DNA of 64,000 nt from Neocallimastix lanati (nom. inval.) (taxonomy: Eukaryota; Neocallimastigomycota; Neocallimastigomycetes; Neocallimastigales; Neocallimastigaceae), in NCBI GenBank assembly GCA_016946835.1, contig JACVTC010000060.1:972542-1036541 (forward strand), given 5' to 3'. The translations under genes and the position numbers were made by a program. The notes under the pieces are model-generated. The model saw only the letters and a list, made by a program, of their open reading frames with translations. It was not told the origin of the DNA and ran no database searches. Positions 10,533 to 21,102 of the stretch are shown one piece after another (the first letter of the stretch is position 1; the number at the start of each line of letters is the position of its first letter).

Positions 10533-11092
10533 TGGTACGTTATTTTTATATATTGTACCTTTTATATGATTTGGGGAAAGCAAGTTGTAAAACTATAAAA
10601 TAATATATTCTAATAAAAGAAATAAATAAAAAAAATTATAACACAAAATTAATAATAAATTTTAATAAATAATAATGTGTTACTTTTAAGTCTTTATTTT
10701 ATTTATAAGTTTTGTTCTTTAAATAAGTACATTTAAATTTATTATAACTTTATTATATCTTTAAATTTATATTTTAATAATAATATTAACCAAAATATCC
10801 TAAATATTTATTCACCCGAATAAATATTTTATAATTCCTATTCTAACTATTATATTCTTTAAAGATATTAGATTATTAAGTTCTTCCTTTGTTAGTATTT
10901 TATCTTTCACTTATTTTTATACTATAATTTATCTTAATTCTTATTGGTTATCTATTAATTAAAATTATTTTTATTAATATTATAATTTTATATACTAATT
11001 AAACCTTATACCTATTATAATAAAATAACTAAAGAATTATTTATTTTCTTATATTTTTAATAATTTATTCTATTTTAGTGAGTAACGTACCA
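10533..11092 (-). repeat. 5' LTR of element A
   Basis: 560 bp, TGGTACG to CGTACCA, indistinguishable by eye from 3272-3831. A solo copy lies at 40036-40596 and a diverged relative (A') at 30489-30957. Confidence 0.92.
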
Positions 11093-11106
11093 ATTTCCTA
11101 ACCAAG

Positions 11107-11178
11107 GGAGGGTTGGCGCAACGGTAGCGCGTCCGCCTCCAGAGCGGAAGGTTGGGTGTTCGAATCACTCACTCTCCA
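11107..11178 (+). tRNA. tRNA-Trp (CCA), copy 1
   Basis: 72 nt that folds as a full cloverleaf: acceptor stem GGAGGGT with ACTCTCC (one G-U pair), discriminator A, D stem GCGC/GCGC, anticodon stem TCCGC/GCGGA with loop CTCCAGA (anticodon CCA), T stem GGGTG/CACTC with loop TTCGAAT. There is no intron. The A box fits (TGGCGCAACGG). A T-rich Pol III terminator follows directly. Five identical copies exist in the window. The LTR of element A ends 14 nt upstream. Confidence 0.96.
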
Positions 11179-11640
11179 TTTTTTTTTATTTTTTCGTTTT
11201 TTTTTTTTTTTTTTTAAATTTGACATTAGTATTTTTATATTTTTATTAAAAGAAAAATGGTCTCAGTGGGTTGCCCTAAATATTGCCCATGCTTTGGTGT
11301 TAATGTATCTAGTTTTTCTCACTGGATCTTTTACCTGTAAAGAATTGGAAAATTACAGAAATAAATCTTTACCTTTTCTAGATGATTTGAGCAGTTTTGG
11401 TGTTAGTAATAGTGAAAAATGAGTTAATTTTCTCTATTTCGATTAGAGAAATCCTGTCTGAGAATTAAAAAAATTTTCTTTAATAATAATAACTTTACAT
11501 ATGTAGCTTTCTTGGAATCTAAGAAAGATATTATGATTCAGTCTTTATTTTACAACATTTTTAACAGAATTGTTGCATCGTGGATGTTCATGATTTAAAT
11601 ATTTTATTTTATTTTTTCTTTTCTGATAACGAATTAAATT
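11179..11640 (+). pseudogene. 3' fragment of a LINE-type retrotransposon behind tRNA-Trp 1
   Basis: After the T tract a coding remnant reads ISIKRK-like then a Cys-rich stretch and CKELENYRNKSLPFLDDL before a stop near 11420. Other copies keep the Cys-rich part better as CP-x-C-x-PCC-G-V-S-V-PSFS-H/Q-WIF-x-C. This fits the C-x2-C-x8-H-x4-C finger at the C-terminus of many LINE reverse transcriptases. Downstream two short hairpins recur in the copies: TTTCTCT/AGAGAAA and CTTTCTT/AAGAAAG. Only the 3' part of the ORF is present, as expected for 5'-truncated LINEs. Confidence 0.6.
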
Positions 11641-12965
11641 ATAAAATCAAATATGATTATAAAAATTATTTAAAAATTAATTTTTAACCTTAAATCACAT
11701 TAAATTATCAAAATCTTAAATAATTCTACTTTAATAAAATTAAAATAAAAATTAATTATGATCTTCATGAAAAATTGTATTTCAAGAAAAATAGTATAAC
11801 AATTTTAAAAGACACCTTTTAATAATTTTATTCTTATCAACAATATCATTTCTTTATTTTCTTTATTATTATTCGTTATTTTCTTTATTGCAATTCTTTC
11901 ATTTCTTTATTATTCCTTTATTCCTATAATCAAATATAATTATTTTTTTATTTCTTTTAATAAAAAACATTTATTCTTATATTTCTTTTTCTTACTAGAA
12001 TTATAAATACTTTAAATTCATGTAAAATATAAATTATTGTAAATATTTTTTTTCTTAATTATTCTTCGTCGTTATTAAATTATTAAATTATTAAAATAAT
12101 AAATTATAATCAAATAAAATAAAATAAAATAAAATAAAATAAAATAAATAGTAGAAATATAAATATAAAGTACAGATTGAATAAAATAAAATAAAATAAA
12201 ATAAAATAAAATAAAATAAAATAAAATAAAATAAAATAAAATAAAATAAAATAAAATAAATAAATAAATTAAATTAAATTAAATTAAATTAAATTAAATT
12301 AAATTAAATTAAATTAAATAATTTACTTAAATAATAATTAATAAAGATTAATAATAAATAATATTATTTAACATAATAATTAATAAAGATTAATAATAAA
12401 TAATATTATTTAACATAATAATTAAACAGATATAAAATAAATAGCTTAAATAAATTTATAAATATTAGCAATAATTTAGGATAGTTAAGAATATATTAAT
12501 ACTTAAAATAAATTATTCTATAAAATTATTATAATAAATAATATTATTTAACATAATAATTAAACAGATATAAAATAAATAGCTTAAATAAATTTATAAA
12601 TATTAGCAATAATTTAGGATAGTTAAGAATATATTAATACTTAAAATAAATTATTCTATAAAATTATTATAATAAATAATTAGTAATTAATAAAACTTGT
12701 TAACTTTTATTATTAACTTGGTTATAATAATTTTGTATATAATAAAATATAAAAATTGATAATACATTTAATGTGGAATTAAATAATTATTAATTTAGTT
12801 AATAAAAATAGTTTATAATTATAGAATAATTATTAAACTTGAAAATATTTATAATAATAATAAATGATATTAATAAATAATAAATAATAATAAATGAATT
12901 TTGATAGGAAATTAACAGTAAAGGACTTCAATTAAATTTATAAAGATTAGGGCGGAAATTTAACA
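11641..12965. repeat. AT-rich array spacer with AAAAT satellite and a tandem duplication
   Basis: No gene is seen. AAAAT/AAATT pentamers expand at 12115-12310 and enclose one monomer (about 12148-12182) that is the reverse complement of the satellite monomer inside the MULE at 52.7-53.5 kb. A roughly 130-bp tandem duplication follows at about 12410-12668. The 3' end (TTGATAGGAAATTAACAG...) matches the end of the spacer behind tRNA-Trp 2. Confidence 0.75.
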
Positions 12966-13012
12966 ATACTACTTTTAGTAGAATTTCTAAATTAAGCTAA
13001 TTGTTGCTTTTC
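12966..13012 (+). repeat. Array box, unoccupied copy
   Basis: A conserved segment of about 45 bp begins ATACTACTTTTAGTAG and includes TTCTAAATTAAGCTAATTG. The same box lies immediately beyond the LTR-I insertions at 22852 and 25532 and, diverged, near 39190 and at 43177-43960. Here it carries no insert, so it shows the pre-insertion state. No tRNA follows this copy. Confidence 0.8.
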
Positions 13013-14612
13013 TTCATTTTTGGGGCGATTTGTTGCACTTTTTAATTTATTAATTTTTTTTAATATTAATTTATTATATTTATTTATTTATTATTATGAT
13101 TATTCCTTAATAATCAATTTTTTATATTTTTCCTATTCCCTATCTAAAAAATATTTTTTATTATTATATAACTTATTTATATACATTTTTAATGTTTATG
13201 TTATATTAACAATACTCCGACAATTATTATTTTAGTTTAACAATTATTTAAAAAGTTATTTTTAATTTTTTAATTTACATTTTAATTATTATTTATAATT
13301 AAATATAAACATTAATATTTTATAGGTTAAATACAGAAAAAAACTTATAGTTGAATTTAAACATTAATATTTTATAGGTTAAATACAGACAAAAACTTAT
13401 TATAATTAAATTTAAACATTAATAATTTATAATTTATATTCCGACAAAACATATTATAATTAAACATTAATACTAGCTTATTATTTTACGATTTTACATT
13501 AATTATACTTAATAAGTAATATTATAATATTAAATTTAAAATAAAGTTTAATATTTATATTAATCTAAAAATTAATTATTTTATTTATATTATCCAATTA
13601 GTTAGGGATTACTCTAATGATTAGATTCTTGTTAAATTATTAATAATTTTAATATTTTTCTGAATGATATTTTTCATTTTTGATTTATACCGGATATTCT
13701 TAATCTACAAAAATTAAAATTTGTATAAGTGAATAAAGGTATAAATACTAAGAAAATTTTAAGAAAATTTAAGAAATTTAATATAAATATGTTTTATAAG
13801 AAACACAAAATTCTTTTATTAAAAATATTGTTTTATTTTAATATTAATATTTATTTATTTAATTATTAAATTTATTTAATTTAATAAAAGAAAAATAATT
13901 ATTAAAACTAATAAAATAATAAAATAAAATATTTATTATTTATAATAATTTATTTAAATTTTAATAATAAAAATTTGATTATTTACAACTAATAGACTAT
14001 ATAAAATAATTTATTGATATTATTAATAATAAGGAATAATTTTTAAAAAATATTTACATGCTTTTATATTTTTCAATGATTTTAAACTATTTTGATTTAT
14101 AAACAATAAAATAAATAAAATAAATAATTGTTATAAATATTTACAAATAAAGTATTAAAATAAACAAGTTATAATTTGTTTATAAAAGTTTGAGTTATAA
14201 AATAAATAAAATATTAATTATTTTAAATAAAAGTAATTAAAGATTATTCAGCTATTTAATTTTAATTTTGAAATGTTTATAAATTTGTTTATTTATTATT
14301 TACAATTTATTAAAATTATTTATTATTTTGTTTATTTATAATTTTATAAGAATATTAATTATTAATTTATTTTAGTTTTAATTAAAATTGTTAATGATTA
14401 ATTAAATTATTATTATTTTTATTTTCATTTATTCCTTTTAATTATAATTTTATAAGAATATTAATTATTAATTTATTTTAGTTTTAATTAAAATTGTTAA
14501 TGATTAATTAAATTATTATTATTTTTATTTTCATTTATTTCTTTTAATTAATTTTCTTGAATTGATTTAGGGACTTCTAAAAGAATTAATTTTGGGTTAA
14601 TTTAAATAAGAA
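13013..14612. other. AT-rich spacer without recognisable gene
   Basis: The ORF that can be drawn here is low complexity. A tandem duplication of about 105 bp (about 14339-14440 and 14441-14545) is the only clear structure. Confidence 0.7.
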
Positions 14613-15315
14613 TGTTAAAATTAAGATATAAAATAGCTTTATAATTACTAACGTTACTAGGTTAATATGTTGAATTATATATTAATAATCCAACAATAAT
14701 TAATTAATAATAAAATAATAATTAAAATAAAATAAGTTAAATAATTAATTTATTTAAACACTTAATATTTAATGAATAATTTAAACAATAATTTATTTGA
14801 AGATTTATAAAATATTTATTTATTTAATGAAAGTTGAATTATTAGTATATAATTATTGTAACACAATAACCTTACAAAGAACATAAAATATTGATTTTTA
14901 CATCTTTCTTTTATACTTTGTAAGTTACATAATAATAGTATTTAATTATAAGATAATAATAATATAGTAAAATGAATATTAACAAAATATTAAAATAATA
15001 ACAATATCGATATGTTTAAAATATTTAATATAATTAAATAAATTTAATTTGTATAATTAATTTGAATAATTAAAAATAGTAGTTAATATTATGATGTAAA
15101 CATATATAAAAATATAATATAAATAAATACATGTGACGTCATATGTAAATAATTGAAATTATTAATATAAATCTTATTTATTAATATTCTCAGAATTATT
15201 AGGCCTAAGATAATTCTTTAAATATTAAATAAGAATTTATATTAATTATTAATTAAATGTATATTGAAATGTGAATAACTGAAATTGAGATTTCAATTCA
15301 GTTATAATTTCAACA
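14613..15315 (+). repeat. Solo LTR, family D, copy 1
   Basis: About 700 bp from TGTTAAAATTAAG to TTTCAACA, repeated at 39240-39954 (inverted) and 43189-43926. It contains the palindromic CRE-type site TGACGTCA (15134-15141) and a conserved long inverted repeat (14871-14924) with outer arms CTTACAAAG / CTTTGTAAG. The flanks do not form a duplication, so this copy was rearranged after insertion. Coding capacity is nil. Confidence 0.8.
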
Positions 15316-16512
15316 ATACTTGTTAAATTAAATTGAGTGTTTAGGTAAGATTCTTGCTATATCTTTCCTAGTTTGGGTTAAATTGGTTAGGTCAAGATGT
15401 TTTTATTAATTATAACAATCAATTAAATTTAAATAATAAATAACACACAGAGTTTAATAATTAAGATTTCAATAATTAAGATTTATGTTTTATTAGAACT
15501 TTATTTTATATATATTTTAATAATAAAATTAACTAAGATTAATATAAAGAATTATTTATTGTTATAATTAATTCATTAACTTATGTTAATATTTTAGAAT
15601 TTAATAATCTTAAAAAGAATTCAAAATATGGAATTTCAAATCCTTTTTATACTAAACTAAAATAATAATTAACAATATAATTAATTAATACATTTTAATC
15701 TTAATATATTCATACACGTATATAAACTATATAAAATATAATAATAAAATAATATTGATAAGAATCTTTTAGTAAAATAACTATATAATTATTCATAAAA
15801 CAATTTAATAATAAAACTAATTTAATAATAAAATATAAAATAAAATAAAATAAAATATTAAAACTAATTAAAAATTCTCTTTCGGAAATCTTTAGAATGA
15901 TAAAGAATTCCTTAGAATCTTTTAGAAAATAATTGAATAAAAATATATAATAATAAAATATATAAAACTTATAAAACTTATTTAAAATATTATAAAACTA
16001 TTATTAATAACTAATTCTGTATTTTTAATTAATAATATAAATCAATAATATAATTTCCAAGTTAAGAGATTTATCTAATATAAATTTCTTAATTAATAAT
16101 TTAGGGTCTTAATTAAATAATTAAATTGTATTTTTATATTTAAATATCTTTAAAGTCCAATATCTCGTTATCTAGTTGTCCAATAATGTTGATTTTAACA
16201 TATGTTGTAGTTCTCGACCGTAGCTTTCTAATGAATATAATTTTAGCGGGAAATCACAATATAATATTTCCATTATTTGTTGAGTTATCGTTGTTTTCCT
16301 TCATGTTATTTTTATCAAATTCTAAAGGGTTAAATTAAATTAAATTATCTTTAATAAATAAGTCCAAACCCTTTGGTTTCTAATTCTTTAATGTTTCTAA
16401 TATTTATTTTTATACTTAAAATCGAATTAAAATAATTTTTGTCAATAACTAAATTAAATTTCAATTGATCTAATAGTGAATTTTAACTTCAAATCCACTA
16501 GTATTCGTGACA
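15316..16512. repeat. Conserved noncoding array segment, copy 1
   Basis: About 1.2 kb shared with 37957-39190 and 41577-43180. It is best conserved at a start with TTAAATTGGTYAGGTCAAG and near 16160-16260, around CTAGTTGTCCAATA and ATGTTGTAGTTCTC. No long ORF is found on either strand. It precedes the array box in each case. Confidence 0.75.
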
Positions 16513-16517
16513 ATACT

Positions 16518-17025
16518 TGTTAAGATTATATTTGGTTTTAATATAACTTGGTTGGAATGCTATAAACTAATAACTTCTTTATAATAATTAAATTTTATTT
16601 TATCAGTGTTCTTATAGAATTTTATTATATTTTTATTTTATTATTTTATTTGATTTTATTTAATAATATTTTTTAATGAATGAAGTTATCAGATTATTAA
16701 AATATTAATAATCTTACGAAGATTATTTAAAACAATTAATTCACTATTCTTTTATACATAAAAAATAAACAATTAAAAAGTTATATAAAATAATAAACAA
16801 TAGTTTAAAAAGTTAGATAATAATAAATAAAAAATAAACAATTAATTATACTTTAAAAAGTATAAATTATATTCAACAATTTTATTATTATTATTATTAT
16901 TTAATAATAATAAATAATATATATTTATATTGTAAAAGGATTTTGAGGCGTATGATCATACTAAATAATGATTAATTTGTTATGGTAATGAGGCTTATAT
17001 AGCTCATCGAGTTATATCCTTTACA
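16518..17025 (-). repeat. 3' LTR of element I
   Basis: 508 bp, TGTTAAGATTATATTTGG to ATATCCTTTACA. It is about 28 bp longer than the partner LTR because of an indel in an AT-rich AAACAATTAAAAAG region. Confidence 0.9.
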
Positions 17026-17527
17026 ATGTCCTCCCCAAGAATTCGTATTCCAGACGAAATTCAAGGAAATAAAGTTATTTTTGAAATTTCACTTGAACGA
17101 AAGTTCAATTGGCCATGTGAAAATATCAAAAATATTTGAAATTAAAAAATGTTAAATATAATTAAAGTAAAAATATAAATAAAGTATAAAATATAAATAA
17201 ATAATAATTTAAAATAATATATAGTAGAAAATAAAAAAAAAAATTTAAAAGTTAAAATATTTACATTTTGGAAATCAAATTTATATAATAAATTATTAAT
17301 AATTATTAATAAAAATTTTAATAATAAAATTATTAAAGGAAAATTAAAAAAATTCATTATAAAATATTTTATATGAAAATTAATAAAAATAAAATAAAAA
17401 AAAATTAAAAAATAAATAATTTATATCAAATTATTAATAAAATTAATTAAATAATTAAATATATAATATTTGAAATATAAAGAAAAATAATTATTGATAT
17501 ATATAATATAAATATTATAATAATTAT

Positions 17528-19084
17528 TTAATAATTATATGGGATAGAAATGGGTCTTCTGTTATTTTGAATATATTTAAGGAATATTTCTTGATTTCTT
17601 AGATTGTCTTCAACTTCAGAAGAAGGTACCCAATTATAAGAAGTATGATATTTATAACGTACTTTATACTCGTATTGTTTTTTCTTATAATTAGTACGGA
17701 AATCTGCAATTTCAATTATATCTTTAATAGATTCGGGATCTCTTGATCTACTTTCAAACTTCTCAGGTACAGGGATAAAAGGCTCTAATTCTGAAACATG
17801 GAATACATTATGGTGTTTTGGGAATGGAGAATTTTTTAAGTCAATTTCATAATTATTATTATGAAGCACATTGGTAATCTTATAAGGACCATATTTGCAA
17901 GGTGCGAGTTTTGAACTGGATTCGAGGTTCAAAGAAGGAGGAGCTTGGATCCAAACAAGATCATCAATTTCATAAGAGGGAGCGGTCATTCTCTTCTTGT
18001 CGGCAGCGCGCTTATATAATTCTTGGGACCGGAGAAGGACCTCTTTAATGTGATTGAATCCTTCGGCTACTTTCTGAATTGTTTTATAATTAATGTTTGA
18101 AATTGGAAGTAGTGAATACTCATCCATATATGGGTGAAAACCATAATTGATGAAAAATGGTGATTCATTAGTGGAAGGATGAACAGAATTATTGTAGGCA
18201 AATTCAGCGATAGGTAAGAAGTCAATCCAATCATCATGATAAAAAGACCTTGAGAAACAGCGGAGGTACTGTTCAATATATGAGTTACAGCGTTCGACTT
18301 GTCCGACTGTTTGATGGTGGTCAGTAGTTGCGATCTTAGACTTTATTCCTAATAAACGTAAGAACTCTTGCCAAAGGGAGCTAGTAAATTGAGTTCCTCT
18401 ATCAGTGATAATATCATAAGGCAAACCATGAAGCCTATAGATATTGTTAATAATAGCTTTAGCTGACTGAGAGGAATTAGGAATATCTTTAAAGGGCATG
18501 AGGTGTATCATTTTCGAAAAACGATCAACTACTACCATGATAACAGTGTAACCTTTAGATGGGGGAAGGTTACAAAGAAAATCAATCTCAATCGATTTCC
18601 AAGGTCGTTCAGGGATTTTGAGTGGTTGTAGTAACCCATATTGACGGTGTCTGGACTTCTTATTTCTCGTACAAGTTTCACATGATAGAATGAAACTTTT
18701 AACATCTTCTTCCATTTTTGGCCACCAGAAATTACGGGAGATCAATTCCAAAGTTCTTCTTATACCCAAATGTCCAGCAGCAGGTTTGTTATGGTAGCGA
18801 GTGAGGATGTCTAAACGAAGCTTTTCAGGAATATAAATCAAGTTATTATATAATATTAAATTATTTTCAATCTTAAACTTATTCATTTTCCTGAAAGGTT
18901 TATAAGGGTAATTTTGAGATACATTATTGGGAGAGAAGTAGATACGAAGGTCATCTGCGAGTTTATCATCCTTTAAGTTTTCAATTATAGAATTAAGAAG
19001 GTCACTATCAATGCTAATTAAGCAAGTTATTTCTTTAATATTTTTGCTATCTAAGATAAATTCAGCGGTATCTTCAATATCTTC
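17528..19084 (-). pseudogene. pol: Integrase part of element I pol, chromodomain-like C-terminus
   Basis: The ORF from Met at 18886 runs 452 codons, but the same frame is open back to about 19084, where it joins the RNase H piece through a small indel near GATTATGAGAAG. Visible parts: HHCC finger (HNKPAAGHLGIRR through CETC), catalytic core with EIDFLCNLP, ITDRGTQF and VGQVER, a GPY-like motif (KYGPYKITNVL), and a chromodomain-like tail around YEYKVRYKYHTSYNWVPSSE near the C-terminus. In chromoviruses that domain steers integration toward marked chromatin. Downstream of the stop are about 500 bp of AT-rich 3' noncoding sequence before the LTR. Confidence 0.85.
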
Positions 19085-19782
19085 TCATAATCGGGTCTAC
19101 GTGATAGTGAATCAGGCTTACCATTTTTGCATCCTTGGCGATAGCTGAGTTCAAAGTCGTACTCCTGGAAGAATAGATGCCAACGATGTTGTCTTTGATT
19201 ACCTATCTTTCCTCCAAGAGTGTATAGAAGGTTCTTATGGTCGGTGAAGACTTTGATTTTGAACTTAGCACCCAATAAGAGATGACGCCAGGTAGAGAAA
19301 GCATCCTTAATAGCTAGAAGTTCCTTGTCGGTGATAGAATAATTTAACTCAGCGTTGTTAAGACTTCTAGAAAAATAAGCTACAGGGTGTAATCGGTTTT
19401 CTTTATCATATTGAGAAAGAACTGCACCAATAGCAAAACTACTGGCATCACATTCTACTATGAAAGGTTTAGTAGTATCAGGATGTAATAGGATAGGAGA
19501 GCTGGTTAATCTCTTTTTCAAGATTGAAAAAGCATATTCACATTCAGCAGACCAAACAAATTTTTTTTCTTTCTTCGTAAGAGCGTGCAAAGGCTTGGCA
19601 ATAGCGGCAAAGTTCTTCACAAATCTTCTATAATAATTACATAGATCCATGAAACGTTGAACATCCTTAGCGCAATTAGGAACAGGCCATTCTTCTATAG
19701 ATTTAATTTTCTTAGGATCTGTTGAAATACCGGATCCAGTGATTATTTGTCCTAAGAATTCGACTTTGTCTTTATCAAATTC
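19051..19782 (-). pseudogene. pol: RT thumb and RNase H part of element I pol
   Basis: This piece continues the protease-RT frame after an in-frame TGA at 19783-19785. It reads EFDKDKVEFLGQIITGSGIS, then the connection YYRRFVKNFAAIAKPL, then RNase H with VECDASSFAIGAVLSQ, SITDKELLAIKDAF, FTDHKNL and PDSLSRRPDYE. It ends at a frameshift before the integrase. In Ty3-type RTs the position of the TGA is usually Cys in a K-C-x-F motif, so one TGT/TGC to TGA change explains the stop. Confidence 0.85.
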
Positions 19783-21078
19783 TCATTTAGACAACTTCGC
19801 AAATAGATTATTGTCCAAAAGAGTTTTTAAAACACTACGTACTGTTTTATGATGTTCTTTGAGGGAGCTGGAATAAATTAAAATATCATCAAGGTAGAGA
19901 ATAACTGATTTCTCTAAGAAGGGGCGAAGAAAAGAGTTAATAAATGATTGAAAAACGGCTGGCTCGTTTTTCAATCCAAAAGGCATAACGAGATACTCGT
20001 AATGGCCATATTTAGTACGGAAGGCTGTTTTATATTCATCACCTTCCTTAATACGAATAAGATTATATGCAGAACGCAAATCTAATTTAGTAAAATATTT
20101 TGCTCCCTTAACACGATCAATAATATCGTTGATAAGTGGTAACGGATATGAATTTCTAACCGTAACCTCGTTTAACTTTTTATAATCAACGCATAAACGT
20201 AAAGAACCGTCTTTCTTTTTCTGAAATAGAACAGGATAACCAGCAGGTGAACATGATTCCCTAATAAAACCTTTTTCTCGGTTTTCTTTAATATATTCCT
20301 GTAATACTTCAGATTCATCAAGGGTAAGCGGATAAATCGGACCGTAATGTAAAGTGGCGCCTTCTTTTAATATAATTTCGCAATCCGTTGGGCGATGAGG
20401 GGGTAGCTTGTCAGCTTCCTTCTTACTAAAGACGGTTGCTAGATATCTATATTGTTCTGGGATATCTTCAATATTAGGTTCCTCAGAATTAGTATTGTCC
20501 TTTTGTGAAAGGAAAGAATAAATTAAAAGATGATAATCGAAAAATTCACCATAATAATTATTAAATGAACTTTTCTTTTCCGAGAATATTTTAATGATTT
20601 TTGATTTAAAATCTTTAAGATTTAAAGTCGAATATAAATAATTTTTATCGTAATTATAGTGGATTTTATAAGATTTCATATAATGAATTCCAAAAAGTAA
20701 ATCCACTGGAATATTATCTGTAACTAGGAAATTTAATTTCCGTTGGATGAGGTAAAATTTATTATTGATACATATTTTATGTTGGAATTTCAAAGGTACA
20801 AATTTAAGAATAGAATCAATATCCCCACTTATTCCTTTTATAAGAACTTTCTTTTTAAGTGTTTGTGTTTTTAAATTTAACTTTGAAACCAAATTAGAAG
20901 AAATAAAATTACAAAAGGACCCACAATCTAGCATTGATTTAACTTGAGTTTTAATAATTTTATTTTTAATATTCTTAATTGGTACAAAGGAATTGAAAAG
21001 GAAAAAGGAATTGGGTAGGTTATGATCTAATGTTGGAAAATTATATTGGATGACATTGGTAGGATGATGGGACTTCAA
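19783..21078 (-). pseudogene. pol: Protease and RT part of element I pol
   Basis: The frame is entered by -1 frameshifting from gag at 21096-21102. An N-terminal retropepsin-like domain has MLDCGSFCNFIS (D-C-G instead of D-S/T-G). RT follows with LRLCVDYKKLNEVTV, FTKLDLRSAYN, EYLVMPFGLKNEP and the catalytic YLDDILIYS. The reading frame ends at a TGA at 19783-19785, in the motif that normally continues K-C-E-F. The RT palm is complete, but the polyprotein cannot be finished without suppression. Confidence 0.88.
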
Positions 21079-21102
21079 AAGAAGTCCATTGTTTAGTTTT
21101 TT
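21070..21102 (-). promoter_or_regulatory. -1 ribosomal frameshift signal, gag/pol of element I
   Basis: Minus-strand A-AAA-AAC (21096-21102) directly abuts the gag TAA (21093-21095). After an 8-nt spacer comes a perfect hairpin GGACTTC-TTTT-GAAGTCC (21070-21087). The gag to pol frame offset is -1 and the -1 reading continues KKLNNGLLLKSHHP into pol. Confidence 0.9.

Larger units (their letters stand above)
3272..11092 (-). mobile_element. Complete Ty3/gypsy retrotransposon A
   Basis: This is a 7.8-kb element on the minus strand: 5' LTR 10533-11092, PBS near 10511-10528, gag 9114-10295, pol 4993-9225, long 3' noncoding region 3847-4992, PPT at 3833-3846, 3' LTR 3272-3831. The LTR ends are TGGTACGTTA / TAACGTACCA. 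The flanking 4-bp duplication is ATTT (3268-3271 and 11093-11096). Both LTRs are 560 bp and look identical by eye, and both ORFs are open, so the insertion is very recent and possibly active. It ends 14 nt upstream of tRNA-Trp 1. Confidence 0.92.

Noticed and set aside
11107-11640. tRNA plus LINE tail as a transcribed SINE
   Set aside because: A T run directly after every tRNA would end Pol III transcription before the LINE part, and the tRNAs are perfect. It is kept only as an evolutionary analogy.
19783-19785. TGA read as Trp (alternative genetic code)
   Set aside because: The only tRNA-Trp seen has anticodon CCA, other genes use TGG for Trp, and the position is normally Cys. A plain nonsense change is simpler.
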